This document shows positions 1 to 12,600 of a stretch of 64,000 bases of DNA, piece by piece (position 1 is the first letter of the stretch; every line of letters begins with the position of its first letter). The stretch covers positions 2,330,501 to 2,394,500 of the forward strand of contig OY855909.1 in assembly GCA_963693305.1 (NCBI GenBank), read 5' to 3'. Below the pieces are notes generated by a model that saw only the letters and a list, made by a program, of their open reading frames with translations, ran no database searches and was not told where the DNA came from. Made by a program: the position numbers and the translations under genes. The DNA comes from Meandrina meandrites. Taxonomy: Eukaryota; Cnidaria; Anthozoa; Scleractinia; Meandrinidae.

Positions 1-5
1 ACTTA

Positions 6-367
6 GGCCCGGTTCATACGTCGGATTTCTGCCGTGTCGAATTTAATTCAATTTCGTGCGGCAGAAATGCGACTGTTGATTCATACGTAGCACTTGTGCC
101 GCACCTAATTTAGAGGTTATACTGTAAGTTGTGTTTACTGGCTAGCCGAACTATATATCCAAACGCAAGATATGTGTAGTTTTTATTAGATTCGACACGG
201 CAGAAATGCGACGTTTGAATCGGTGTCGCATTTCTGTCGGATAATGCGACAAGACTAGTCGAACGTGCGGCAGAAATTCGACAGCCGATTCAGACGTTGA
301 ACTTCTGCCGCATTTAATTCGTTTAATTGAATTCGACACGGCAGAAATGCGACGTATGAACCGGGCC
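6..367. repeat. Tourist/Harbinger-like MITE with TTA target duplication
   Basis: A 362-bp non-autonomous element. Both ends begin GGCCCGGTTCATACGTCG when read inward, and the terminal inverted repeats extend for about 45 bp. TTA flanks both sides (3-5 and 368-370). A 3-bp TTA duplication with GGCC-type ends is typical of PIF/Harbinger-derived MITEs. The interior holds several more copies, in both orientations, of the CGGCAGAAATGCGAC word found in the terminal repeats. No coding capacity is seen. Confidence 0.75.
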
Positions 368-370
368 TTA

Positions 371-2087
371 CCTCACAAACGCAGACGTACAATGAACTTC
401 ACACGTTAGGGCGCCTAAGAATTCTTTTTGCAGCGAACAGTAATCCATGCTGGTAACCTTCGCTTCGAGTGTAAACAGCATGCGAAAACCGCGCCAACTT
501 TCTTCCATGAATTGTGCGATTGGATTGGTTGATTTCTGACCAATTATGTTCCTCTTTAAATATATATCGATTTGATCACTCTGTTTCCCGTTTTCCGATG
601 TTTTCCGATTGAGAACAGCTCAAACAAAAGCACTAAATCCACTTCTTGTTTTATTTTCCTTTTTGGATTCTCGAAAATAATGAAATTGATGAAAAAAAAA
701 AATGAAAAAGCCACGTTACGTATTTCCCGGGAGATTTGGTGCTCTAACCGGGAGACCGGGAGATTTGATGAAAAACTTGGAGACTCCCGGGAAAACCGGG
801 AGAGTTGGCAGGTATGCGTCACTAACCGCTGTAATGTAAAAGGCAACATCAGTGGTGGAATTAAAGGGCTTTTTTGGCCTAAAATGGCGAGTATTCATTT
901 GATTTTACGGACAGAATCTGGTAAAAGTTTAGTTTACTGTTGAACTTGTTTGTTCTTCATTTGGCTGAACTAACAAGCCATCAATCTACGCTTTCAGTTT
1001 ATTCTTCTTGCGTAGTTTAATACTTTAATGTTAATGCCTTTCTTCTGTTCTAATATTTTTCCCTATATAACCAAACTTTGTTTTGTTTCATTCATGCAAT
1101 TGCGATTCTCACTTTATTTGCCCGTCGCCGTTATATTTATTCATAGTAGTTCGTACTAGTTCCATGAAAGAGAAATCTACAAACTTTCACTGAACTCAGG
1201 TAAAAGTTTCAGCGAGGATTGAAGACATTTCGGTTTCGTGAACTTCTCAGTTTAGAGAAACAATTCTTAATTTATAAAATACAAACGACTAAGGCTGAAA
1301 ATTAGACCGGTTAGCGTTTTTATTTATTTCCGGCCGTTGCACAGGCCTACTTGCATGATTCAGTGAGCTTCGCTCAGCGTTTATGCAAAATTTGCACCGG
1401 ATACATTGAAATTATTTTTGGTCAAAACTCCAATTTTCATCTTAGCTTTTTCTGTTGCTTCTTATTGATACCCGAACACAGGAAATTTCGTTAAGGAAAT
1501 TGGGCTTTATTTCTTTTTCTCATTTTATTTTTGATTTCTACAATAATTTCCGTTGAATTTCGTATTTTGTAGGAGCCGTCATTTTTTATCATATCCCTTC
1601 CCTTCCCTCCCCTCCCGCTCCACCGTTTCTCCCTCAAGTAACCGGTTTTACCGGTTTAATCTGAGTTTAACCGACGGATAGTTAATCGTAGGTTAAATCT
1701 GCTTTCGGGAACACCATTTTATCCCCCGATTAGTTATCCTGAGAATAAGAAGTTTAATTGCGGAATAACCGCTAATCGTGGGTTATTTTAATCGGCTTTC
1801 GAACAACCGGGGCCAGGAGGCAGTGTGGCAAGATAAAAAAAAAGTTGTTAGGGTGCTGGACTTGTAATCTGGAGGTCCTGGGTTCAAATCCTCCTCCCTA
1901 GTTTGTGTTCCATTTATAAAATTATTAGGTTTTTTATTTACAGTGTTCTCAATTAGTACAATAGTGCTAAATTTATTGCCCACACTTAATAATTAAAAGT
2001 GATTTATTTAATATATATTTTAAGTTGATATAACTGGTACATTAACTCTACTTGTTATTATTAATAACTTTTTTTTTTTAAACGCAG
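371..2087. other. Non-coding stretch upstream of the first visible TTC8 exon
   Basis: No credible coding exon was found. It is probably TTC8 intron, because the first visible exon starts mid-protein. It contains short CCGGGAGA-type repeats around 728-805, ACCGGTTTTACCGG-like palindromic words near 1640, and a tRNA-derived SINE fragment at 1844-1900. Confidence 0.5.
1844..1900 (+). repeat. tRNA-Thr-like SINE fragment
   Basis: The stretch resembles the 3' two thirds of a tRNA-Thr(TGT): a GGTGCTGGACTTGTAATC anticodon arm followed by GGTCCTGGGTTCAAATCC, a good B box. The 5' D-arm part is replaced by an A-rich run, so it is not a functional tRNA. It is best read as a tRNA-derived SINE remnant. 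Confidence 0.6.
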
Positions 2088-5000
2088 ACTTGGTATGTAT
2101 CGTGATGCTGAGAGACAGCTCAAATCAGCACTGCGTGATCAAGATGTGGTGGATACCTATCTATATCTCTGTAAAGTGTATAGACGACTGGATCAGCCAT
2201 TAACTGCTATTGAAGTATATAAAAAGGTTTGTGTCTGTCTCTAGATCAGATAATACACTGTCTGGAAAGTATAGTAGTTTGCACTTGAGCATCAGTTGAA
2301 AGCATTATGTAAATCCTTTTAGTTTCATGGGTTAATCTTCTCTGGACACAAAGATCCCCTATCTACCCCCCCCCCCCCCCCCCCTTGCTGTCCCCATCCC
2401 CTCCTTCCCCCTTTACAGAAAGCTGCAAGTTGTGTGTGACATAAACTGTAACAGTGACAGTGACAGTGACAGTGACAGCACAGTGACATTAATGATGACA
2501 GTGGCAATGATATTGAAAATGACAGTGACAGTGACAATGACAGTTACAGTAAAGGTGACAAGGCAGTGACCATGACTATGTGCAAGTCCCATTAAAATTA
2601 AAATCTAGTACCAGGGTTCATGTTACAGGGCAGCTCAAGTTTATTCTGTAAATGATAGGTTTGAGCAGCTTTAAACTAATCTTTCTTTTCATTGCTGCAG
2701 GCTCTAGAGAAATTTCCTGGAGAGACAGCTCTTTTGACAGGAATTGCTCGCATTCACGAGGTAACAATTAGAGCTCTATTTGTTTCAGTGCAACGCAAGG
2801 TTGCCCAAATCAACAGTGGCAGATCCAGACCTTCAGCCCCGGGCCCCTCCCCTGGATCCGCCACTGATCAAGATTGTCGATGATGGGGATGCTCCCCTAC
2901 GCAAGTTATATGAGAATGTGCAGCCCCGGCAAAAGTGTATGGAAGGGAGTGATGGCAATCACTGGAATATTTGGACAGCTCAGTTGTAGTTAGATACATG
3001 TACTTCCCAAGGGCATCATCAATTATCATTTTTTTGTTTTCCTGTTTGTGTCAGGAGTTAAATGACATGACGAACGCGGTTAAACTGTATAAAGATGTAC
3101 TTCATTACGACAACACTCATGTGGAGGCCATTGCTTGCATTGCCACGCATCATTTCTACACCGATCAGCCAGAAATTGCACTCAGATTTTATCGGTAAGT
3201 CTCCAGTTTTTTCGCGAGTAACTGACACAGTTTGCTTTTTATACTAAAATGCATTCTACGGTTAACGCTGTTTGATTTAAAAGTGCATTTTGCATGAGGT
3301 TTTTTTTAACCGGTTACGTAGCTCTGGAAACGCGAAACCAAGCAGTCGCGACTTTTCACAATATTTCTAGAGCGGTCCTCTCTTGCGTAGCGCAATGAAA
3401 TGTTACAAATGAGGACTCGAGCAAACCAACAAACCAAAAAAAAAAAAAAACAGCTGGAAAAAGTGCAAAGCGCGGGAAAACGCGTGTCCGTCAAGTTACG
3501 ATTGGTTTTGGTCTTCTGATTGGTTGAAACAGCAGCTTATTAATTTTGCTCTGAGCACGCTGCGTGAGTTTTTCTGAACTGTGCGACAAATACAAAGCAA
3601 ATACAGTTACTTTCGGCACTTACACTGTACCAGAGTGGTTTTAGTCTACTTAACCTATGAAACAGCATGTAACAATTAGTGCGTAATAGTCAAAACTTAA
3701 AAGAGGGTCGTACAGGGGGGGGTCTGTGGCACGATTCACGGACGAAAAAAATAACGAATCACGGATATTGAAATTTCATTTTCCCGAATCACGAAAATAA
3801 GTACTCTTTTATCCTGTTCTTACGCTACAAATAGTGTTTGAAGAAATCAAAATTGATTAAGAAATTACGAAAATAAGAAAGAAACATACTCTTTTAACCT
3901 GTTCTTACTCTACAAAACCTTCTAATCACGGGTCACGAAGAATAAATTTATTAAATTCACGTTTCACGGAAAATAAAATCAGCTAATCACGCATCACGGG
4001 AATACCCCTGTACGACCCTCTTAAAAGAAAACAATGGAATTTGTGTGTAATACTATCTAAAAGTTTAGTTAGATTATAGATTAAGATTAAGTAAAACCAC
4101 TCTAAATTATATAATTATATATTTATAAATAAATATATAAATTATTCTTTTGTTATTCGCTTTGCAGCCGTCTCCTCCAGATGGGAGTGTACAATGCAGA
4201 GCTTTTCACCAATCTAGGGCTTTGCTGTTTCTTCGCTCAGCAATATGACATGACACTGAACTGCTTTGAGAGAGCTTTGGCGCTGGCTTCAGACGAAAAC
4301 ATGGCAGATGTTTGGTACAATATTGGTCACGTGGCTGTGGTAAAAAAGTTTTTCAAAATACTATCTGTCAACAAAAGTTCTTGCTCAAAGATTGCGTATA
4401 AAAGGCAGAATTTGCTGTGATCTTATTCATTAGTGACTGGAAAGGTAGACTATATAAGATTATAGGTTAGGGGTATAAATATTAAACATCTTTTGTGAAA
4501 GATGAAATATTCAAAATCTGAGTTCCCGATGGGAATCAAACCCATGACCTCCCAAACACCTGGCGGGCACTCTATCCACTGAGCTACAAGAACTCATGGT
4601 GAGCAAGGTTACTAGGTTCATATGTGATACGCGTCCTGCATACTGTTAGGATCGGCAGTGTCTTTAGCGTCCTGTATGGTGATGAATAAAGGAAGACGGT
4701 AATTTTAAGCTGGGTAATGATTGCCAAAGAGGAAATATTTAACATGTCGCGAGCGTGGGACAAAGAAAAATTCTGAATCCCTGACGGGAATTGAACCCAT
4801 GACCTCCCAAACACCGAGCGGGCGCTCTATCCACTTAAAAAAGCTTAAAAATTACCATCTTTGTTTGCTTGGGCCTTAGGTAATTCTTGGAGACGGAATT
4901 GCAGCAAAAAAGTGTAAACTCAGTATGGAGCAGCAAAACTATACATTTTTCAGTTGAGAACTTTTTAAATGTTTTGTTTTGTCGTTTCAGGGTATTGGAG

Positions 5001-8000
5001 ATATTCAGCTTGCCTATCAGTGTTTCAGATTAGCGCTTGCATCGAACAACGACCACGCAGAAGCCTATAATAACCTGGGGGTCCTGGAAATGAGAAAGGG
5101 TCACACGGAACAGGTATAACCGGTATTATGATTGGTTCAAATTATATTCCTGTTTCCGTTTGGCGGACATTCCTAGGCCTGACCATATTTGGTAGTGTTT
5201 AATCCAAAGATGTAATTATTTGACGATAACATCAAGAGTGCAAATCGTGGGAATATGGTTGTTAGCTATCAGGGGCGAGCAAAATTCTTAAATTGTAAGG
5301 TAACTACCATGGACTGATAAATTTTCAATGGACAGTATCTGTAAAATTAACTTAAATTTCAAAAATTGGTGAAGATTTGACCGAAGCATTTAAGAATATT
5401 ACCCAGCGCTTTGTGAATTTGACTTATTAGTTATCTAAGTACCTATTCCCTTTCCCCGAGAGAAGTTTGTTGAAATAGTATCTTAAGTGCTACATGAACA
5501 AAATGATGAATGATTGCGAGCGATTCTTCACTGCTTAAAGGTGAGGTGCTCATTTTGTTGTTCTTTTCCAGGCCCGCGCATTCCTTCAGGCTGCTGCTTC
5601 TCTCGCGCCTCACATGTATGAACCTCATTACAATCACGGACTGCTGTCACATAAGGTATGCGGTCTTTTCTTTTACAATCCACGTTTTGATTGGTTGCCC
5701 AGATGACGCAATGGACCATTAAAAACTTAAAGCAAAAGCATGCAACAAGTGCCAAGCGCGGGAAAACGTGCCACCGGTGTCAAGCGCGGGAAAACATGCC
5801 ACCGGTGTCAAGCGCGGGAAAACATGCCACCGGTGTCAAGCGCGGGAAAACATGTAACCGTTCCCAAGCGCGGGAAATGATTGGTTATTGTTTGAATGCT
5901 GGTTTTTAAAAAATACTGCGAGGAAGAAAAGAACAGTTGTAGAAACACAGCTTTTAGCTTGCGTATTTGTCCGGAGTGTTTTCTAATAGCGTTTGTTGTT
6001 TTGTGTAAAAAAATACTCCCCCGTACGCCCGTCAGTTCCTAAAGCGGCGACTTTCTGTGTCCTGTGGATGCAGGGAACCGGAAGTCCTCCTGCAATGTCT
6101 ACGACCATCCTCGGAGACCCAGGGGCAGTTAGTGGGGGCGAGTGAAAGTCGTAACGGGCGAAAAAAAATCTCGGCGAAGAAAAGTAAAGTACAAAACGAG
6201 GAGCCCCTGGGGACACAGTCTTACCGGACCAGTTCCAAACGGTCGGAGTCGTTCTGGCTTCTGATTGGTGCCACAAAACCTTTGTTTTTTTGTGCCCAAT
6301 CAGAGAGCAGCAAGACCAGGAGTCGTTTCGTGTGTTCTTACACGGATTGATACAAGAAGGCCATTTGCTCGCCATGTTTGTTTTTGCTCGAGGAGAAAAA
6401 TTCTAATCACAGGACAAGATGCAAGGCAAATTGTGCGGCATATCCACAAAAAGCCTCACCGGAAATACGCTGGATCTTCGCAGGCATTGTAAGAGTCGCG
6501 TAGATTGCGAGTTTTAAAACACTCACCGATTCACTGATGTCGAGAGACTAAAAATTTGCCAGTCCTGAGTAAGTTTTCGTCGTACAGGGCAGGCAGGTGT
6601 GTCAAGCAACTGGAAGCTTCGCGTACATATGCAGCACGATCTTCTCTGCACACCAAAAAGACACTCCAGCTAACGCTATCGAGCGTGAGTCTTCAGTCAA
6701 CATGGCTAAGAAATTTTTGTATTTCGTCGAGTGAATTTCAATTCACCAAGTGTATAAAATTCACCCAAGTTTTACATTTTTTCCCTTGGCATACTGAGTA
6801 CATATGGAAGTGTACATAATTTCGTTTATAATTTTATACTTTTGTATGATATCACCAGTACTGTGATTGTAAGTTTATTTTGTAACGTGCAAGTAATTCT
6901 TATATGAAATTTGCACTGCAAGAAAAGAATAATATAATAATTATTCCATCACACAGCTCAGTCTACATAAATATTCCAATGTCTGAGGTTTCAAGGGCCT
7001 CCTCATCGATGTAACTGACTGTTTTTTTATAATGTAGTTGTATAACTGTATAACTAAAAACAAGTAGCCACTGTAAAAGTATACAATGAAGTAAATTGAT
7101 TGATTGACAATAAGTATTCAGAATTGATCTTAAAATTGATATCTTTATTTTGATAATGCCAATCAGAGGTGCAGGCTGTGATACTATATATTAAAATGAA
7201 GTGGTCATTCGTGTTTACATGTATGCTTGTAAGTCTGCACATGAGTCTAGTGGCCCATCAGGCTGGAGCTTATCACGGTTTCCATATCATGAAGCGACTA
7301 GGAGTATTTCTACTCCCCCCTAGGTGGGATGCTAGTCCATCACAGGGTTACCCCCAGCAGTAAATTTGCTGTTACCCATTTGTACACCTGGGTGGAGAGA
7401 GGCACTGAGAGTAAAGTATCTTGCCCAAGAACACAACATAATGATCCCGGCCAGGGCACAAACCCAGACCATCCGATCTGGAGTCCAGCAAACTAACCAT
7501 TAGGCCAGCACGCCTCCCAGTTTTTTTATACCAAATATATCAATAATAGCCTGCAATGGAGGCGTACTTCAGTGAGCGATCGCTTTTTCTTTTTGATTGG
7601 GTGAGTGCCATGTCAAATTAAAATTTAGGAGATCAGGCTTGAGGAGAGAGAAAAAAGCATCCCAGGGAGTAGGAGTGAGTCTAAATGAAGAGTACAGTAG
7701 TAAGGAGGTGGAGGATGGTCTCAACAGTTGATTGATCTATAAGAGACTTGAGGAAGCTCAACCATTAACCTTCACTGTAGGTCCCTGTGACAAATATCTT
7801 GTATACTGCTAGAATTGATGCTATGATTTTTTTTTCAACTGCATTCATGAAGCAAGTAAACTACAAACCTTTTCTTGTGTTCCACCAAGAAAAAGAGGTC
7901 CAATGAGGTGTTGTGTATTTCTTGCCTTTAACAGTGTGGCACCAGCTGAAGTAGTGAAAGGCCCGAAAGACTACATTTTCCTCTTAAACTGTGATAGCAT

Positions 8001-9682
8001 TACAATTACCCTTAGAACCTTTTATAGGGTAGGTGCCTCCCTTTCCAACTCTTTCATCAGCTTAGAGTATTTAATTTCTTGACATCTAGGGAAGTGCATT
8101 TTACAGTGTAATAAAAACTTCTTTGTCTTACAATTTTTCTGTATCCTTTGTCCAACTCCAAGCAAGAGTGATTGATCAGTGCCCGATTTAAACCTTTGAA
8201 TGTTTATGCTGTCAAAGTAACAGCTGAAGTAGTCTTAATCCCTACCCCCAGGCTGTGCAAATTTACAGGCAATATATTCCTCATGATGGTTTTACTGGGG
8301 TAATTAATTGACAGTAATCAGGTATATGTGCTACAGGAGCATGCAGCAAAGCATATAAACTAACTGTTTTATGAGGACTTAATAGCAAGCAGGGCTGTCA
8401 TTACACATTGACAGCAGCATTTGAGGTACGAATATGCCCATGTATACATGTATTTGTTACTTGCCTTTTTCTTCAGGAACACAAAGCTGATTTATTGTAT
8501 CAAAAAATCTGCAGTAAGATATCTTTTATTTCACATAAAATGAGCTTGGAGGTTGTGGGCAGCACATACCACCCAAGTTGGAGTAACCAGTAAGCTGCAG
8601 AGTGACCAAAAAAACACAATCCAATGATTTGGTGTACATTTAAAGTACTACAGTATTTGATGCATAAGGCAAAAGAGTGGTACAGGACATTAAATTTTAA
8701 ATACAAATGTATTCAACATTACCGATTAGTTTTGGTGTAAAGGGTACTACATTTCAGACAGGTTCATGAAATACTACAGGATTTAAACAAAAAGAAACAG
8801 CAGTAAATATCACCTTTGAGTTGTGTTCCACGAGTCAAATTCCAAGCCTTAAAATATTAAATTATACGCTACTCAACATGAAGTTTCTCTTTCTCTTTAT
8901 GTTAATAAAAGCACACGATCCGACTCGACGGTCAGGTACATTTTCTTTTAGATTAATATTACTCATCGTAAACAACTCGAAAGAAAAGTTTCAGTCAGAA
9001 ATTTCGAAAAACAATATTTATTTCGTCCAAAGAAAAGCCACTCGAAATCAGTGGATCAGTGAGTGCATTAAAACGAATGATGCGGGTAACTCGCAATCTA
9101 CACGACTCTTACAATACCTGCGAAGATCCAGCGTATTTCCGGTGAGGCTTTTTGTGGATATGCCGCACAATTTGCCTTGCATCTTGTCCTGTGATTAGAA
9201 TTTTTCTCCTCGAGCAAAAACAAACATGGCGAGCAAATGGCCTTCTTGTATCAATCCGTGTAAGAACACACGAAACGACTCCTGGTCTTGCTGCTCTCTG
9301 ATTGGGCACAAAAAAACAAAGGTTTTGTGGCACCAATCAGAAGCCAGAACGACTCCGACCGTTTGGAACTGGTCCGGTAAGACTGTGTCCCCAGGGGCTC
9401 CTCGTTTCGTACTTTACTTTTCTTCGCCGAGATTTTTTTTCGCCCGTTACGACTTTCACTCGCCCCCACTAACTGCCCCTGGGTCTCCGAGGATGTGTCT
9501 ACGACATGAGGTTACGTTTTGTCGGCGTTGGTAGTTCATTTGTTGTTTGTGCTGTTTGTTTGTAGATTGGTGACCTGCAGAGTAGCCACAGTTCAATTAC
9601 TAAATCCTTGGAAGGTTACCCAGATCACTGCGACAGCAAGGATGTCCTCAGTCAACTCAAGGAAGATTTCGCTGAATTGTAA
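2088..9682 (+). CDS. TTC8: TTC8/BBS8, Bardet-Biedl syndrome TPR protein (3' part of gene)
   Basis: BBSome subunit that helps move membrane proteins in and out of cilia. Seven exons are read in consistent phase: 2088-2226, 2701-2760, 3055-3194, 4168-4339, 4991-5113, 5572-5655 and 9566-9682 (stop TAA 9680-9682). They encode back-to-back tetratricopeptide repeats, for example GIGDIQLAYQCFRLALASNN with DHAEAYNNLGVLEMRKGHTEQ, and end in DFAEL. Order and wording match animal TTC8. The N-terminal exons lie left of the window. The last intron (5656-9565) is inflated by a 28-bp minisatellite and a 3.4-kb TIR element. The gene runs tail-to-tail with the kinase gene. No frameshift or stop interrupts the visible exons. 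An AATAAA lies at 10461. Confidence 0.9.
2366..2545. repeat. Poly-C tract and (GTGACA)n microsatellite in TTC8 intron
   Basis: A run of about 18 C lies near 2367-2384. It is followed by imperfect CAGTGA/GACAGT hexamer repeats at about 2451-2477 and 2520-2545. This is simple sequence in an intron. Confidence 0.85.
3703..4020. repeat. 318-bp MITE with GAGGGTCGTACAGG ends
   Basis: Both ends read GAGGGTCGTACAGG inward. TTAAAA flanks both sides (3697-3702 and 4021-4026). The interior repeats AATCACG/CACGGA words. It sits in a TTC8 intron and has no coding content. A TTAA-containing duplication could point to piggyBac, but the 6-bp match makes the superfamily uncertain. Confidence 0.7.
4520..4595 (-). 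repeat. tRNA-derived SINE head (antisense)
   Basis: Read on the minus strand it has tRNA size (76 nt), a 7-bp acceptor stem (GAGTTCT with GGAACTC), TAGCTCAGTGG A-box sequence and an ATGGG/CCCAT T stem. The anticodon loop lacks U33 and the anticodon stem is mispaired. A related sequence lies 180 bp away. It is therefore a SINE head, not a tRNA gene. Confidence 0.65.
4772..4836 (-). repeat. Second tRNA-derived SINE copy (antisense)
   Basis: This resembles the 4520-4595 copy: CCTGACGGGAATTGAACCCAT, then GACCTCCCAAACACC and GCGCTCTATCCACT. It is 5' truncated. A GAGCGTGGGACAAAGAAAAA tail block sits beside it, and the same block recurs at 19153. Confidence 0.6.
5753..5877. repeat. 28-bp minisatellite, GCGCGGGAAAACATG core
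   Basis: About 4.5 tandem copies of a 28-bp unit, CAAGCGCGGGAAAACATGCC followed by ACCGGTGT. The same unit in reverse orientation forms a longer array at 57489-57900. A single degenerate copy lies near 3467-3490. The complement contains TTTCCCGC, which fits the E2F consensus TTTSSCGC. Confidence 0.85.
6106..9495. mobile_element. Long-TIR DNA transposon, probably non-autonomous Mutator-like
   Basis: A 3390-bp element. It begins CATCCTCGGAGACCCAGGGG at 6106, with the exact complement ending at 9495. Terminal inverted repeats are about 440-460 bp (6106-6546 and 9039-9495) and nearly identical over the outer 380 bp. TGTCTACGAC is duplicated at 6096-6105 and 9496-9505. Long TIRs with a 9-11-bp duplication are the hallmark of Mutator-like elements. 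I see no transposase in the 2.5-kb interior, which carries a nested SINE-like repeat at 7245-7519. A 136-bp relative lies at 56775-56910. Confidence 0.8.
7245..7519. repeat. Dispersed SINE-like repeat, copy 1
   Basis: It contains TAGGAGTATTTCTACTCCCC, GGGATGCTAGTCCATCACAG, GTGGAGAGAGGCACT and TTGCCCAAGAACACAACAT in order. The same blocks occur in the same order at 15668-15890 in a kinase intron, so this is a dispersed family. The end ACCATTAGGCCAGCACGCC resembles a complemented tRNA-like head. Confidence 0.6.
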
Positions 9683-12600
9683 ACTTTCAATTGCCAGACT
9701 ACACTGTATCATATTGTAAATAGGGTAAACGGCCGATTGCATCCGTTAAGTGAACTGAAATGTCACCAATGGCTAGCTTTGCCGCTGCCGTCTTTCAGAA
9801 CTACGACTGGGGTAGAGAGATGTCACGCGTCACGTTTCGTTTGGAGGAAAGACTGCGTGATGGAGTTTGGAGGTGATTGTGTCACGTATATTGCGCTCAA
9901 CAGTGAACGCCGCAAAAAACAACCCGTCCCAAAGGTCGGGTCTCGCCAAGATTGGTACAATCCCGATTTAACGTTTTGGAGCTGGCCATTTGTTTACAAC
10001 AGTATAAAACCCCAAGCTGGAATCGAGGTTGGGTGATCTCCAATAATGGCTCAGTGTTCATGACCCTTGTTTGAAGTGGCGTATGAACAGTCCGTAAATA
10101 GGGCCCTTGGTTGAGGTGTTTATTTAAGAATTCATTAGACCCCACCGCCATAACTGTTAATGCACGTAAAGGAACTCACGCCTGCCTTGTTGAAGATGCG
10201 TGTGTTTTTCAGATATAACTTGGAAGTATGAAAATCCGTGTCACCTTCACCGGCAATTCAACTCGACAGAAGGGGTCTGGGTTAAGTTCTGGGGACCCAG
10301 ACTTTTCTCTTTCTTCCACGGCCCACCCAAACTTATAACCCTCCCCAGTACACTCTCGTCTCCAAACCGTTCCTTTGCCATCATATCCGTGTATTATAAG
10401 ATTGCCTGCAATGTCAGAGTCGAATGTAACGAACATTATGTAATTTTTAGCTTTCAAAGCAATAAACTCTGACCACAAACATTGCTTTCAAGCGTATTTA
10501 TTTAGCAAAATACAATTCGTTCCCCATATCATTAGAAAGTAGGGAGCGGTAAAATTCTTTTCTTAATTCTATATACATGTTCACAGGGTGCATTAAATTA
10601 GTTCTTAAAGCTTTAGCACTATAAAATAAAATTATTCTCATCTATAACAAATTCTAAAACGTATTCTTGTGAACCCGTTGTTTACCTCATTAAAGACCAT
10701 TTAAAGACGCCGTGCATAGCGCTACCCTCCCCACCCCTTCAGTGTTAAAAGTTTAAACGAATTCTCGCTTTCCAACAATTTTGTTACGTTATTTCTTTAA
10801 ATTTTACACTGAAACGAACCCAACCGGGACCACCCAACGTTTTTTTTTTAGCCAATCACAAGACAAGTTCAGAACAAAAGACCTGGAGTTCCTTCATCAG
10901 CGGACATAGTATAAAGGGGCAAATTTAACTGCTGATGAACGAACTCCAATTCTTTTGTTCTGTGCTTGTCTTGCGATTGCTAAAAAAACGTTAGGTGGCC
11001 CCGGTTGAGCTTGTTTCACTGTAACAAATCCGTGTCTTTAGTTATGCCTAAGCTATTTAAAATTATAAGAATTAAATTATAAAGTACTTCGTTACAGGAA
11101 AATTTTCGCGACGTCAAATTTTCAGTACAGTCTGAAACTACGAACGGATAAAATCGCAGAATAAGAATCGCGTATTATTTATTGTCGCGAAAATTTCCTG
11201 CAGAAAGATATTCAAAACGTCGCTTGATAAAATCAGAAACTATCAAACCATAAGATAAACAGGGCGCCCTTACACAGTGGAGAAAGGGACGCCAAATTCT
11301 ACCTGAATATTTCGTTTCGTAAATGCCGTAACAGGTTTTCTCTTTTCTCCGCTCAAGAATAAAGTCACCGGCCACCCGGCAAACCCTGGTTATCTCATGG
11401 CCGCAAAACGACAAATCAAGGAATTCAGAGTTTTTTTAAATAGTCTATATAGTAAATAAATATTAACTCAGAAACTTTAAACTTATTCGCGGCATGATAC
11501 AAACAAAACACAATTAAAGGTATTCTCACCGTTTTTATAAGGTTAATTAAACTAAATACAACTGATACTGAACTCGAAGTTAATTTGGAGTAAAACTATT
11601 AACTCTTTCAGCACGGCTTACTTGAGAACCTCTCTACAAAAAAAATGGATTTTCATAAATAACGAGATTCTTTCCACTTATTTATATGATATTCAAAGAG
11701 ACAGGGAAGAAGAATTTTTATTTTGATATCCGCGCTAAAAGGGTTATTAGTAAAAAATAAATTAAAATTCAAATAAATTACCATAAGATCTATTAAATTG
11801 TTGGAAAATACCCAAACCGCGAACTTCACGCGACAGAATTGAGCAAATGACGCTTCCAGCCGTAAAGTGATTGCTGCGAACAGCTGAAGCGCAAATGGTT
11901 TCAAATTTATCGCAAATGACCAAATGAAATTATCGAGCAAGGCTGTTTTTTTTGTTTGCCCATGGACAGAAAAAATGTGCACTTTCAGCAACGGTTACAC
12001 GAGTTTAACCGCAAGAGTAAGGCGTCAAAAGCTACCGAAATTTTACTGAGTGGAGACATAAAACTGTTTCTATCTTAAATTCTGCATTATTCCTAGAAAT
12101 CTTTGTTCTAAAAAGCAACTACATGTTTTCTATGGCCTATTTTCTCTTAAGAACTAAGATCTGTTTAATTTAATTTCTCATAAACTATATTATATAAAAT
12201 TTAATTACTGACGCTCAAATAAACTCCGGCTTGTCGCTGATAGCAACCAGAGGACGAATGAACTCTAGGCGTGACTTGGTTGGCTTGTATCGCCGCAGTC
12301 TGCAATTGTCAAACAAACGATTGATCAGTTGATTATTAACATTGTAGTATTCCAAGCAAACGCTGGTATGGCGTGATTGCCGCATGACAGCGAACTTCCC
12401 AATAAAACTGTTATTTACTTTCAGATCGAATGATTGCAAGTCCACAACACAAGAACGCCTCTCGACGCGGGCGCATTACCGTCTCCTCCCTCCCCCCCCG
12501 AAAGTAAAACGGTTAACAGTGAGATTCTCCGAAAGAAATCACACGTACTTACGACACGAAAAACAAAGATCGGTAAGTGTCTCTGACTGGCTGTGACTCG

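Noticed and set aside
572..943. 123-residue plus-strand open frame
   Set aside because: Low-complexity reading through CCGGGAGA repeats, with no family resemblance and no splice context.
4520..4595. A functional tRNA-Thr gene on the minus strand
   Set aside because: The anticodon loop lacks U33, the anticodon stem is mispaired, and a truncated sister copy lies nearby, so a SINE head is more likely.
5753..5877. Possible CRISPR-like array of 28-bp repeats
   Set aside because: The repeats are head-to-tail with no unique spacers, and the genome is eukaryotic.
12215..12445. Further 3' exon of the kinase
   Set aside because: No matching acceptor or conserved sequence was found, and a stop plus AATAAA lies upstream of it in transcription order.
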